This document shows, in pieces, positions 1 to 8,728 of a DNA stretch of 64,000 nucleotides. Below the pieces are notes generated by a model, which saw nothing but the letters and a program-made list of their open reading frames with translations, made no database searches and was not told the origin of the DNA. Made by a program: the position numbers and the translations under genes. The stretch is from Lachnospiraceae bacterium (lineage in GTDB: Bacteria > Bacillota > Clostridia > Lachnospirales > Lachnospiraceae), in NCBI GenBank assembly GCA_910574285.1, contig CAJTAL010000007.1, forward strand, positions 1-64,000, in the 5' to 3' direction. Position 1 is the stretch's first letter. Each line of letters begins with the position of its first letter.

Positions 1-326
1 CAAAGGAAGTCAAGTACACGTTCGAAGCATTCTTTGAAAATAGAATGGTCAATGCCGGAGCGTGCCTTGCTGAAAGCCTGTTGGGAACATTTCACAGTAT
101 CAGAGATGGAAGCCCCAGACAGGTGTCGCAATTCGGTAAAGAATTCATCAAGAGATGCAGAGATGGTTTTCTTGGAATTTCTTAATAACAATTTGATCAA
201 TGTCCAGTAGGGAAGTTTCCCACAATTGCGAGTAAAAGCCCCTTTTCTGTTTCGGGCTTGTTCAAGGACATATGGATCAAGTAATGTGTTACAGATAATA
301 TCAGCTAAGATTTGAATTAATTTCAT
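1..326 (-). mobile_element. IS4-family-type transposase, N-terminal part (cut by window edge)
   Basis: An open frame on the minus strand begins with ATG at 326 and runs off the left edge. It is preceded by a GGGAG ribosome site. The 108 visible residues begin MKLIQILADIICNTLLDPYV and contain stretches such as KGAFTRNCGKLPYWTLIKLL and AFSKARSGIDHSIFKECFE. These resemble the N-terminal, DNA-binding part of DDE transposases of the IS4 group common in Lachnospiraceae. The catalytic DDE residues lie outside the window, so activity cannot be judged. The family call rests on remembered similarity only. Terminal inverted repeats were not identified with confidence. The element abuts a truncated toxin gene cluster, which suggests a hot spot for insertion. 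Confidence 0.65.
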
Positions 327-621
327 ACGAAGCAGCTCCCTTCAAAAAAGTGATATAAACAAGGGCTGCGCCGCATTTTGGGGCGATTTTGTCAATAGTA
401 AATCTGCTGATTTTTCGACGAAAAATTTGTGCAATATTTTAATTGAGATAGTGGTCTTGAATGAAGAAAGGCACAGGGAACCCCGTGCCAATTAAAAGAA
501 AAACACAATATGTTGTAGTTGCTTGAGTTAGGTTGTTAACATTGTATATAAAATAATAAAATAGAGATAGAAAAGTATGAATTGCAATGGAAGAACCATA
601 CTAACAAAGGAGGTGTTTATC
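327..621. other. Intergenic region: palindrome, hairpin and promoter
   Basis: No gene is seen here. A 17-bp palindrome (ATTTTTCG-A-CGAAAAAT) lies at 410-426. A GC-rich hairpin (GGCAC-AGGG-AA-CCC-CGTGCC type) lies at 470-489 and may be a terminator or the end of the insertion element. A promoter-like pair TTGAGT-16 nt-TATATA (523-550) would drive the small gene at 622. Confidence 0.4.
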
Positions 622-813
622 ATGGCAACTTCAAGTATCACAAAGAATTTTGTCATTTCCAGCAAGGAACAGGTGGAGATGTTTGTCAATGCGATTGAAG
701 AATCTGCCAAAAACCGTCCTGTCCGTACTCCTGTGGCTGCAAGGCAGATCAAAGGGGAAGAGGAACTGAGAAAATTCATGAAAGAATGGGAGAAAGCGAA
801 TGCAGATCAATGA
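622..813 (+). CDS. Small antitoxin-like protein upstream of a GNAT toxin remnant
   Basis: This 63-residue protein begins MATSSITKNFVISSKEQVEM. The ATG at 622 sits about 9 bases after a strong AAAGGAGG ribosome site (606-613). An in-frame upstream start at 577 lacks such a site and was not chosen. The protein has an N-terminal segment of alternating small and hydrophobic residues and a charged C-terminal helix (EEELRKFMKEWEKAN). That layout is typical of antitoxins with a short DNA-binding part and a toxin-wrapping tail. It overlaps the next frame by 14 bases, as in many toxin-antitoxin operons. The antitoxin role is inferred from this context; the family itself is not recognised. A promoter TTGAGT-N16-TATATA lies at 523-550. 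Confidence 0.55.
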   Translation: MATSSITKNFVISSKEQVEMFVNAIEESAKNRPVRTPVAARQIKGEEELRKFMKEWEKANADQ

Positions 814-1039
814 TAAGTTTTTCTATATCAACATTCGTGATTATCTGGCATTAGGAAGTGATAGTAAAGCCGGAGAGCCAATGCTTGCCAGGGTGCTTTC
901 CGGTTTTTCATGTCCGAAGAACCCGGATGTGGCGAATTTTTTAAAGAAGAACGCGGTGGACATTACTGGAAAGGCAGTATTGACTTTTCACTATTTAAGC
1001 GTTACAATCGGGAATGGCATTAGCTTAGAAATATTTTAA
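800..1039 (+). pseudogene. Truncated GNAT-type acetyltransferase toxin
   Basis: The frame begins MQINDKFFYINIRDYLALGS and includes LSGFSCPKNPDVANFLKKNAV. As I recall it, this matches the N-terminal region of small GNAT toxins of the TacT-like kind, in which a conserved FSC..NPDVE.FL segment precedes the acetyl-CoA fold. Such toxins run to roughly 160-180 residues. This one changes to unrelated sequence after about residue 52 and stops at 79, so the acetyl-CoA-binding motif is absent. It overlaps the antitoxin-like gene by 14 bases, which supports a former two-gene unit. The toxin is very probably dead. The truncation may be linked to the nearby insertion element. Confidence 0.5.
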
Positions 1040-1061
1040 AATATTTTACGGAGAAAATGAT

Positions 1062-1904
1062 ATGAAATCACAAGTGAAAAATTTTGGTCTGCTGACTTTC
1101 AGTACGCTTGCCATGGCTATCGGCATCTATTTCTTTAAATTTTCCAACAACTTTACCTTTGGAGGAATCACGGGTCTTGCCGTATTGATCGCGAAAACCG
1201 GTAAGATATCCGCCAGTGATTTTTCGTTTATCTCAAACATGGTCCTCCTCCTCATTGGGCTGTTCGTGCTCGGTAAGAAATTTGCCGCGAAGACGGCTTA
1301 CAGCAGTATCCTCCTGTCTGTTACGCTGTCCGCCCTTGAGAGAATCTATCCTATGAGCCACCCTCTTACGGATCAGCCGCTTCTTGAACTGGCGTTTGCC
1401 ATCGCGCTGCCTTCCGTCGGTTCGGCTATCTTATTCAACATCGGCTCCTCCAGCGGCGGTACGGATATTGTAGCCATGATTATGAAAAAATATACCAGTA
1501 TAGATATAGGAAAGGCTTTGCTGGCTACAGACTTCTTCATTACGCTTGCAGGATGCTTCGTATTTGACATTGAGACCGGGCTCTATTCTTTCCTGGGTCT
1601 TGCGCTGCGGTCCTTCATGATCGATGGTTTTATAGAAAGTCTGAACCTGTCAAAATACTTCAACGTGGTATGTACTTCCCCGCAGCCCATTTGCGACTTC
1701 ATCAACGAGACGCTTCATCGGGGGGCGACCATCGTAGAAGCCAAAGGCGCTTTCAGCGGAGAAGACAAGTTTATTATCTTTACTGTGTTGAACCGGGTAG
1801 AGGCAATACGTCTTCGTAACTTCATCAAAGAATATTCACCCGATGCGTTCCTGCTGATTTCCAATACCAGCGAGATCATCGGAAAAGGGTTTCATTCTGT
1901 CTGA
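1062..1904 (+). CDS. YitT family membrane protein (DUF161/DUF2179)
   Basis: This 280-residue integral membrane protein has about five hydrophobic segments in its first 190 residues. One carries the glycine-rich GSSSGGTDIVAMIMKKYT motif that marks the YitT family. It ends in a soluble DUF2179-type domain of about 80 residues (VVCTSPQPICDFINETLHRG onward, with FIKEYSPDAFLLISNTSEI). The length is normal for the family. The molecular function of YitT proteins is not established; they are widespread in Firmicutes membranes. The start at 1062 has a GGAGA ribosome site 8-9 bases upstream. The gene ends inside a strong terminator hairpin shared with the convergent lipoprotein gene. Confidence 0.88.
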   Translation: MKSQVKNFGLLTFSTLAMAIGIYFFKFSNNFTFGGITGLAVLIAKTGKISASDFSFISNMVLLLIGLFVLGKKFAAKTAYSSILLSVTLSALERIYPMSHPLTDQPLLELAFAIALPSVGSAILFNIGSSSGGTDIVAMIMKKYTSIDIGKALLATDFFITLAGCFVFDIETGLYSFLGLALRSFMIDGFIESLNLSKYFNVVCTSPQPICDFINETLHRGATIVEAKGAFSGEDKFIIFTVLNRVEAIRLRNFIKEYSPDAFLLISNTSEIIGKGFHSV

Positions 1905-1930
1905 TCCGGACAGGATGAAACCCTTTTTTA
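1884..1930. terminator. Bidirectional intrinsic terminator
   Basis: GGGTTTCATTCTGTC pairs with GACAGGATGAAACCC around a short loop holding the TGA of the YitT gene. A run of T follows (1924-1929), and A residues precede it for the opposite strand. It serves both convergent genes. Confidence 0.85.
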
Positions 1931-1937
1931 ATTATGC

Positions 1938-3020
1938 TTAAGGCATCGTAAGAATCGTAGACGCCAGAGTGTACAGCTCAGAATTTTCCTGGCTCGCACT
2001 GAGGAGGGAAGAGGAATTAATGGTAACATTCTGTGTTGTCTCTTCACCAAAAGTAGGAGCCGCGGCGTACTTTTCCATAGCTTCTACCAGACCGGCGGAA
2101 GCCTCGTTCAGAGAATAGTATGTGCCTCCTTCGAATTCATGATAAGCGTCTGCGAAGCTTTTGTTCGGCGTCGTAGTGATATCTACGGTATAACTGGCGT
2201 TAGCGGCCTCTCTCTTAGGTATACCCACGGTATATTTGCATTGGCTTAAGATGGATTTGAGAGCTGCCTTATACCTGTCGACATAGTCTGCGCTCAGATC
2301 GGCGGGCGGGTCGAAAGCGTCTTTTTCATACCACGCCAGAGCTTCCTCTTCGGTGCGGCCCGTATATACGGCAAACTGAGCAACGTCCCCTTTAAAGGAA
2401 GCGTCGAAATAGGCTTTGATAAAATGATGAGCATCTATGATGTCGCTTACCTGGTTGTAAGGATCCATATAGTTGACGATAGCCTGTCCGACGAATTCCT
2501 TAAGACTGTCCTCGGTAATGGAATACTTCTCACCCTTTTTCGTTACCTCAAGGGTGGAGATGACCTCTTCGTTATGAACAGGAGAATCTGTAAGCAGTTT
2601 CGTGTCATTTTCGAGGATGCCCGAGGCAGCCTCTGTCAGATCGGTGCTTTCCAGTGTGTCAAGATATTTTCTGTTCGAACTTTCCGTAGTCCGCTTGATA
2701 TCGATGGGCCTGTAGGTAACCTGTACGGAAAATGTACGGTCGTTCTTCTTCTTGGCCGATGAGACCTTGAAAGTAATGGCGTTGAACGAATCTTTCAGGA
2801 AATCCTGATATGGTTCCTTCAGTTCTTCCGGGAACTGTACGACGAAAGCTTCGTTGCTTTCGGCAATTCCTTCATCTAAAAGCGTTGCAAAATTATCAGA
2901 CCCTTTCTCTTTCATGGAAGTAATCTGCTCTCCGACATATTTGTCTGCGGTATCCCTGCTGCAGCCTGTCAGAACGGCAATTGCGAATAAGCAGAGGATA
3001 AGAAATCCTGATTTGCGCAT
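1938..3020 (-). CDS. Surface lipoprotein of unknown function (DUF5105-like)
   Basis: This 360-residue protein has a classical lipoprotein signal: MRKSGFLILCLFAIAVLTGC, with the lipobox LTGC and the modified cysteine at residue 20. It is therefore expected on the outer face of the membrane. The mature part is mixed alpha/beta with two similar halves, each built around charged helices and beta strands such as TFSVQVTYRPIDIKRT and NASYTVDITTTPNKSFAD. This resembles DUF5105-type lipoproteins of clostridia. The family call is tentative and no catalytic motif is seen. A GGAGGAG ribosome site precedes the start. The gene is monocistronic and shares its terminator with the YitT gene. Confidence 0.75.
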   Translation of the reverse strand: MRKSGFLILCLFAIAVLTGCSRDTADKYVGEQITSMKEKGSDNFATLLDEGIAESNEAFVVQFPEELKEPYQDFLKDSFNAITFKVSSAKKKNDRTFSVQVTYRPIDIKRTTESSNRKYLDTLESTDLTEAASGILENDTKLLTDSPVHNEEVISTLEVTKKGEKYSITEDSLKEFVGQAIVNYMDPYNQVSDIIDAHHFIKAYFDASFKGDVAQFAVYTGRTEEEALAWYEKDAFDPPADLSADYVDRYKAALKSILSQCKYTVGIPKREAANASYTVDITTTPNKSFADAYHEFEGGTYYSLNEASAGLVEAMEKYAAAPTFGEETTQNVTINSSSLLSASQENSELYTLASTILTMP

Positions 3021-3175
3021 AACATATGCTCCTCCTGTATATTTTGATCATTCTTATTGTACCATTCTAAAAAGATGACTTCAATAGGAAATACTACTGG
3101 AAAAATGCGAACATTTTATATATAATGGTGATGATAGAAAGCGGAAAATCAAAATCAACAGAGAAGGAGATTTTT

Positions 3176-3889
3176 ATGGAGATGTTATCAATTGAGAGAG
3201 AACTAATGGGGAATTCTTATCCGGGACGCGGCATTATCATCGGGAAAAGCGCAGACGGAACCAAGGCTGTCGCCGCATACTTTATTATGGGAAGAAGTGT
3301 GAACAGCCGTAACCGTATTTTCGTGGAAGACGGAGAAGGAATCCGTACGCAGGCGTTTGATCCGGCAAAGCTTACAGATCCTAGCCTGGTTATCTACGCG
3401 CCTGTACGTGTACTGGGGAATAAGACGATTGTAACCAACGGAGACCAGACAGATACCATCTATGAGGGAATGGACAGGCAGATGACGTTCGAACAGTCTT
3501 TAAGAAGCCGTGAGTTTGAGCCGGACGCACCAAATTATACGCCGAGAATATCGGGAATCATGCATATTGAGAACGGCGCCTATAATTACGCGATGTCCAT
3601 ATTAAAGAGTAACGGCGGGAGTCCGGAGGGATGTAATCGCTATACTTTCGCATATGAGAACCCTGCGGCAGGGGAGGGGCATTTTATCCACACTTACAAG
3701 TGTGACGGTGATCCGCTGCCAAGTTTTGAGGGAGAACCGAAGCTGGTCGGGATACCGGATGATATGGATGCGTTTACGGATCTGTTGTGGAACAGCCTGA
3801 ATGAAGATAATAAAGTATCTCTGTTTGTAAGATACATCGATATCGCGGCAGGAACCTATGAGACAAGAATCGTGAATAAGAATCAGTAG
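3176..3889 (+). CDS. IMP cyclohydrolase, PurO type
   Basis: This 237-residue protein belongs to the family typified by archaeal PurO, which closes the ring of FAICAR to give inosine monophosphate, the last step of purine synthesis. It reads YPGRGIIIGKSADGTKAVAA, AYFIMGRSVNSRNRIF and GIMHIENGAYNYAMSILKSN, all features I associate with this family. The ATG at 3176 follows GAAGGAGA. An in-frame upstream start at 3125 lacks a ribosome site. The next gene, 13 bases on, is the free-standing AICAR transformylase. Together they replace the bifunctional PurH of most bacteria. Confidence 0.85.
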   Translation: MEMLSIERELMGNSYPGRGIIIGKSADGTKAVAAYFIMGRSVNSRNRIFVEDGEGIRTQAFDPAKLTDPSLVIYAPVRVLGNKTIVTNGDQTDTIYEGMDRQMTFEQSLRSREFEPDAPNYTPRISGIMHIENGAYNYAMSILKSNGGSPEGCNRYTFAYENPAAGEGHFIHTYKCDGDPLPSFEGEPKLVGIPDDMDAFTDLLWNSLNEDNKVSLFVRYIDIAAGTYETRIVNKNQ

Positions 3890-3902
3890 GAGGAATCAAT
3901 TT

Positions 3903-5081
3903 ATGAAAGAACTGGAATTAAAATACGGCTGCAACCCAAATCAGAAACCGTCCAGGATCTACATGGCGGACGGCAGTGAGCTGCCGATTCAGGTGTTGAA
4001 CGGCAAGCCCGGATATATTAATTTTCTGGATGCATTCAATGGCTGGCAGCTCGTGAAGGAGTTAAAGAGAGCAACCGGACTTCCGGCGGCCACATCTTTC
4101 AAGCATGTATCACCGGCAGGAGCCGCGGTAGGACTTCCGCTTAGCGATACGCTTGCTAAGATATACTGGGTAGATGATCTTGGAGAATTATCGCCGCTGG
4201 CGTCTGCCTATGCAAGAGCAAGGGGGGCAGACAGGATGTCTTCCTTCGGCGACTTTATTTCTCTGTCGGACGTCTGCGACGCAGATACGGCGAAGCTTAT
4301 TAAGAGAGAAGTGTCGGACGGAGTAATCGCGCCGGGATATGAACCAGAAGCGCTTGAGATTCTAAAAGAGAAAAAGAAGGGCGGATACAATGTAATTCAG
4401 ATTGATCCGGACTATGTACCGGAACCGTTGGAACACAAAGATGTATTCGGCATCACCTTCGAGCAGGGAAGAAATGAACTGAAGATTGATGATGATTTCT
4501 TTGCGAATGTCGTAACAGAGAATAAGGAATTGACAGACCAGGCGAAGATTGATCTGGCGATTTCTATGATAACCCTTAAGTATACGCAGTCGAACTCTGT
4601 ATGTTATGTGAAGGACGGACAGGCTGTCGGTATCGGCGCGGGGCAGCAGTCCAGGATACACTGTACACGTCTTGCGGGACAGAAAGCTGACAATTGGTGG
4701 CTGAGACAGTCTCCTCAGGTTATGAACCTTCCGTTTGTGGATTCCATCAGACGCGCAGACAGGGACAACGCAATCGATCTGTACATCGGCGAAGACTACA
4801 TGGATGTACTGTCCGACGACGCATGGCCGGCGATCTTCAAGGAGAAACCGGAGGTGTTTACAAGGGAAGCCAAGAGAGAATGGCTTGATAAGCTTACAGA
4901 TGTGGCGCTTGGTTCAGATGCATTCTTTCCGTTTGGAGACAATATCGAAAGAGCCCGCAGAAGCGGCGTGAGATATATCGCGCAGCCGGGCGGTTCGGTA
5001 AGAGATGACAATGTCATTGAGACATGCAATAAATATGGTATGGTGATGGCATTCACGGGACTCCGTCTGTTCCATCATTAA
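3903..5081 (+). CDS. AICAR transformylase (stand-alone PurH C-domain type)
   Basis: This 392-residue enzyme transfers a formyl group from 10-formyl-tetrahydrofolate to AICAR, the ninth step of inosine monophosphate synthesis. The segment ATSFKHVSPAGAAVGLPLSD carries the Lys-His pair used in catalysis by the transformylase domain of PurH. KYTQSNSVCYVKDGQAVGIG and GAGQQSRIHCTRLAG are the usual nucleotide-site segments. The methylglyoxal-synthase-like cyclohydrolase domain of PurH is absent. That activity is supplied by the PurO-type protein just upstream (13-base gap, AGGAGG ribosome site). A terminator follows at 5129. Confidence 0.93.
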   Translation: MKELELKYGCNPNQKPSRIYMADGSELPIQVLNGKPGYINFLDAFNGWQLVKELKRATGLPAATSFKHVSPAGAAVGLPLSDTLAKIYWVDDLGELSPLASAYARARGADRMSSFGDFISLSDVCDADTAKLIKREVSDGVIAPGYEPEALEILKEKKKGGYNVIQIDPDYVPEPLEHKDVFGITFEQGRNELKIDDDFFANVVTENKELTDQAKIDLAISMITLKYTQSNSVCYVKDGQAVGIGAGQQSRIHCTRLAGQKADNWWLRQSPQVMNLPFVDSIRRADRDNAIDLYIGEDYMDVLSDDAWPAIFKEKPEVFTREAKREWLDKLTDVALGSDAFFPFGDNIERARRSGVRYIAQPGGSVRDDNVIETCNKYGMVMAFTGLRLFHH

Positions 5082-5128
5082 TATTATTCATTTTGCGGGT
5101 TTGTGATCAGATAGAGATTTCTCATAGA

Positions 5129-5163
5129 AGGGCTGGCGCAATGTATGCGTCAGTCCTGTTTTG
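5129..5163 (+). terminator. Intrinsic terminator after the purine pair
   Basis: AGGGCTGGCGCA pairs with TGCGTCAGTCCT across an ATGTA loop and is followed by GTTTTGG. The stem is near perfect with G-T pairs. Confidence 0.75.
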
Positions 5164-5191
5164 GTCATATATGTATAAATACTCTGGGCAG

Positions 5192-5893
5192 TTAATCTCC
5201 AATCTCGCTTAAGTAACGGTAAATAGTTGCCGTTGAGCAGGAGAATTTCTTGGCGACAAACGAGATGGCGCCTTTTAATTGGAAAAGACCCTGTTCATTC
5301 AGCTTTTCAATGATGTCTTTGCGTTCGTATTGGTTGAGTCTGTCAATGGATGTAGGAAGAGATACGGTTGCATCGTCGAAGATCTTTTGCATCAGTGACG
5401 AGATGTCTACGGGGTAATTTTCTGTCATTGCCGTATGAGGAACAGCAGAGGTATCCTTAGGGATAGGCGGCGATACTTTGCTGTCATCTGTATTCGTTTC
5501 CAGGAAAGCGCCTGGATGTATGGTAGAAAGAATAGAACCCTGCAGTTCCTGAAAACGACTGTCGTCAAAGTTAATACATAGAAGTCCAATCAGTTCTCCT
5601 TTGGAATCTTTAATGAACATTGTAGAGGAGCGCAGGATGTGTCCGTCTTCTGTTATACCCTTATAGTTACAAACGAAATCATTCATCTTATATGCTTGAG
5701 CAGAGAGCATCTGGAGCGCGGCTTCCGTTAAAGGGCTGCCGACTGATCGTCCGCTGATATGGCTGTTTGTAATTGCGGCGATAGCCGGAGGATCAGAGCC
5801 GAGGTCATGCAATACGACTTCGTAATCCTGGCCGAGAGCATTTCCAAGAAACTCTACAATAGTAATGCACTGTTGAAGGATTTCTTTTTTCAT
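5192..5893 (-). CDS. YheO/DauR-like transcription regulator (PAS_6 + HTH_22)
   Basis: From the ATG at 5893 the protein has 233 residues. A GGGGA ribosome site lies 8 bases upstream; a longer in-frame start at 5923 lacks one. The N-terminal 120 residues form a YheO-type PAS domain with the hallmark LGQDYEVVLHDL and SGRSVGSPLTEAALQ segments and GELIGLLCINFD. The C-terminal 60 residues are a helix-turn-helix, GAISFVAKKFSCSTATIYRY. Relatives include DauR, a regulator of D-arginine catabolism. The ligand here is unknown. The gene is divergent from the hypothetical gene at 6209 and may control it. Confidence 0.85.
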   Translation of the reverse strand: MKKEILQQCITIVEFLGNALGQDYEVVLHDLGSDPPAIAAITNSHISGRSVGSPLTEAALQMLSAQAYKMNDFVCNYKGITEDGHILRSSTMFIKDSKGELIGLLCINFDDSRFQELQGSILSTIHPGAFLETNTDDSKVSPPIPKDTSAVPHTAMTENYPVDISSLMQKIFDDATVSLPTSIDRLNQYERKDIIEKLNEQGLFQLKGAISFVAKKFSCSTATIYRYLSEIGD

Positions 5894-6056
5894 AATAATT
5901 CCCCATTTCAAAAATAAATACAATTAACAATTTTCTGACTATAACCATTATGACACGGTATCTTGCAAAATTCAACATATAATTCATGCAATTTGAAAAT
6001 CTTTGTTATCTTTGGATACTTTTTACATTCACATTGGTAAATAACGAAAGAATCCA

Positions 6057-6085
6057 TTGACATTAAGTGGTTTACGTATCATAAT
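6057..6085 (+). promoter_or_regulatory. Sigma-A promoter in the divergent intergenic region
   Basis: TTGACA at 6057-6062 and CATAAT at 6080-6085 are separated by 17 bases. It reads rightward toward the gene at 6209 and the helicase. The region between 5894 and 6208 is otherwise AT-rich with no gene seen. Confidence 0.6.
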
Positions 6086-6208
6086 ACTGTTTACTATTGT
6101 GTGGTTTTGTGGCAGGACGGCACATAAAGAGGAATGTGCAGATTGTACGACTCGTTTTGGATCAGTCTGCAGAGGGATAAGATTTGTGGAAAGGGATATA
6201 TTACGGAT

Positions 6209-6550
6209 ATGACGGAGGAACAGAGACAGGCGGTCAGATGTCTGAAAGAGAGCCTGGAGAAGAAGGAGGCGGATACGCTGGATGAACTTCTCTGGGAAAC
6301 ATTGACTAAGTTCCAGGGGCATCCTTTTTATACTGCAAAGGAGCTGGAATTCTTTTATATGATCAAAGGAAACGAGATGTTTGTGACCCGGAAGGATAAG
6401 TCTATTACCAGGGCAAGCGTCATGATGGCATTTCATAAGGTGTTGGAATTAGACCGGGTGGTGACGGGGCCGAAGAAGCTGGGAACCTTCGGGGCAAGTT
6501 ATCTGTATCCGGTTTTTTGCTACCTGGGTGTGATCTCTCAGGCGGTCTGA
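6209..6550 (+). CDS. Conserved hypothetical protein
   Basis: From ATG 6209 the product has 113 residues and begins MTEEQRQAVRCLKESLEKKE. It is mainly helical, has no signal peptide or membrane segment, and carries the central stretch FYTAKELEFFYMIKGNEMFV and the tail GTFGASYLYPVFCYLGV. No known family is recognised. A small helical DNA-binding fold is possible but not shown. The start is uncertain: 6134 is in frame but its AAGAGG lies directly against the ATG, while 6209 has GGAAAGGG 13 bases upstream. A consensus promoter lies at 6057-6085. The helicase gene follows and may be cotranscribed. Confidence 0.6.
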   Translation: MTEEQRQAVRCLKESLEKKEADTLDELLWETLTKFQGHPFYTAKELEFFYMIKGNEMFVTRKDKSITRASVMMAFHKVLELDRVVTGPKKLGTFGASYLYPVFCYLGVISQAV

Positions 6551-6663
6551 GAAACGATTTTCGCAAACCGGAACACGGCTTGCGGGTGGTCTGCCGGCGA
6601 AAGGTGATATGTAAAGAAAGCTGGGAGGCGGCTGTCAATAGTTATAGAAAGGCAAGAGTGAAC

Positions 6664-8685
6664 ATGAGCAGAGGGACAGAATATCTGGACTATGTAACGG
6701 AGCAGTTGGCCTTAAGACTTAAGGAGCTGGATGCGACGATTCAGGATGTCCGGGAAGATATCGCGGGCATGAATGAATATTACTGGGGAAATTATGCAGA
6801 GATGGATGAGTACGGTTATGAGAACTATGACAATCAGCAGGCGCTGATCAGTCAGGTGAATGCCGGGCAGGAGTATCAGAAGCAAAGACACAGATGGGAG
6901 AAGATGTTGGATTCGCCCTTCTTCGGGAGTGTAGATTTTGTCTATGAGAGAGAAGAGGAGACAGAGACTTTCTATATCGGAATCGGTAATTTTGCCAGGA
7001 AGCGGGGGGCTGTGCCGCTGATCTATGACTGGCGGGCTCCGGTGAGCGGGCTTTTCTATGATTATGACAAGGGCGCGGCTGCCTATGAGGCTCCCGGCGG
7101 GACGATGAAGGGAGAGATCCTGTCGAAATGGCAGTATAAGATTCGGGGCGGACATATGGTCTACGAGTTTGAGAGCGACATGAAGATCGACGATGATATC
7201 TTAAAGCAGGAATTAAGCACCAACAGTGATGTACAGCTTAAGAATATCGTACGGACGATCCAGAAGGAACAGAATGCGATCATCCGCAATACCCGGGATA
7301 AGGTATTGATCATCCAGGGGACGGCGGGCAGCGGGAAGACGTCTATAGCGTTGCATCGGATCGCATATCTTCTTTATCATGACAGGGAGAACCTGAAGTC
7401 TTCGAATATTCTGGTCCTGTCGCCGAACAGCGTGTTCTCAGATTATATATCACACATCCTTCCAGAGCTTGGAGAAGAGAATATACAGGAGATGAGCCTT
7501 GACCTCTTTGCGTACAGGGAATTGAAAGATGTGGCGTCTGACTGTGAGGACCGCTGGCATCAGATCGAGAGGCAGATTCGTAAAGATGACGCCGATGCAG
7601 ACCGAAGGTATAGATGGAAGCAATCGGCGGAATTCGTGGAAGCGGCGGAAGGTTTCCTGATAGAATTGGAAGACCGGTTGGTGGACTTTAAAGACGTGCG
7701 GTATAAGGGAATGGAGAAGAAGGCGGATGAGATTCTTAAGATGTTCTACCTGCGATTCCAGGAGATACCGCTTTTGTCCCGGATGGATGCGGTGATGGAG
7801 TATTTCACGGATGAGTACGAGACTTTGCAGGGAAAAGATATTCCGGAGGAAGACATGGAATTTATACACAGCCAATTTCAGAGTATGTATGCGACGACAG
7901 ATCTGTATGTCATCTATAGCTGGTTTCTGGAAGAATATGGGTGGCAGCAGCTTGCGGATCTTCCATGCGAGAAGAGAATTCTTGCATATGAAGACGTCTA
8001 CCCGCTGCTATATCTGAAGCAGCGCCTTCTGAAGGTGACGCGTCATAAGAATATACGCCATCTTGTCATCGACGAGATGCAAGATTATTCTTATCTCCAA
8101 TATGTTATCATAGAGCGGATGTTCTCCTGCAGGATGACGATACTTGGCGACCGCGCCCAGACTTTGGATGGGTTGTCCCGGGATGTGACGGCTTTTCTGC
8201 CGAAGATTTTGGGAAAGAAAGTGCGGAAGATTGAGCTGAACCGGAGCTACCGCAATACCTGTGAGATCGCGGAATATGCGAACCGTATCGCCGGTTTAGA
8301 GGGGATTGAGTATGTAAAGCGGCAAGGAAGGGAAGTAGAGGAAGTAAGATGTGCTTCCATGGAGGATGCGGCGGAGAAGGCGCTGGCACAGGTGCGCCTG
8401 GGAGAAGAGGGGTATGAGACGGCCGCGTTTCTGGTTATGACGGAGGACGAGGCAAGAGCGCTCTGCAAGATTATAGAAGCGGTCAGGAAAGATGTGTCTT
8501 ATATTGACAGAGACAGCTCTGTCTTTCGGAAAGGGATTACGGTAACCACTTTTTATATGGCAAAAGGGCTGGAGTTTGACCAGGTATTTATCTTCGGCAG
8601 AGACAGGGAGAATCCCTTCTTTCGGCAGTTTTGCTATATATGTGCTACCCGCGCGCTGCATGAATTGTGGGTCATGGAATTGTAA
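6664..8685 (+). CDS. HelD/UvrD-like superfamily 1 ATPase
   Basis: This 673-residue protein has the HelD layout. An N-terminal coiled coil (MSRGTEYLDYVTEQLALRLK) is followed by the signature PLIYDWRAPVSGLFYDYD. The Walker A is GTAGSGKTSIALHRIAYLLY (lysine near residue 225), motif II is VIDEMQDYSYLQ, and the helicase end has TTFYMAKGLEFDQVFIFGRD. In Bacillus, HelD-type proteins bind RNA polymerase and help recycle stalled enzyme; the same role is inferred here. The start is not certain: the frame extends to 6517, and GTG 6658 or ATG 6664 are the likely starts, both with weak ribosome sites. The protein is slightly shorter than typical HelD. Confidence 0.85.
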   Translation: MSRGTEYLDYVTEQLALRLKELDATIQDVREDIAGMNEYYWGNYAEMDEYGYENYDNQQALISQVNAGQEYQKQRHRWEKMLDSPFFGSVDFVYEREEETETFYIGIGNFARKRGAVPLIYDWRAPVSGLFYDYDKGAAAYEAPGGTMKGEILSKWQYKIRGGHMVYEFESDMKIDDDILKQELSTNSDVQLKNIVRTIQKEQNAIIRNTRDKVLIIQGTAGSGKTSIALHRIAYLLYHDRENLKSSNILVLSPNSVFSDYISHILPELGEENIQEMSLDLFAYRELKDVASDCEDRWHQIERQIRKDDADADRRYRWKQSAEFVEAAEGFLIELEDRLVDFKDVRYKGMEKKADEILKMFYLRFQEIPLLSRMDAVMEYFTDEYETLQGKDIPEEDMEFIHSQFQSMYATTDLYVIYSWFLEEYGWQQLADLPCEKRILAYEDVYPLLYLKQRLLKVTRHKNIRHLVIDEMQDYSYLQYVIIERMFSCRMTILGDRAQTLDGLSRDVTAFLPKILGKKVRKIELNRSYRNTCEIAEYANRIAGLEGIEYVKRQGREVEEVRCASMEDAAEKALAQVRLGEEGYETAAFLVMTEDEARALCKIIEAVRKDVSYIDRDSSVFRKGITVTTFYMAKGLEFDQVFIFGRDRENPFFRQFCYICATRALHELWVMEL

Positions 8686-8728
8686 TCCGGGCACTCTGCT
8701 GTCTGGCAGCGCGGCAGGCTTGGATGGT

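Noticed and set aside
503-516. ACACAATATGTTGT resembling an NrdR box
   Set aside because: Only one copy is found and it precedes a toxin-antitoxin remnant, not a reductase gene. NrdR sites normally come in spaced pairs.
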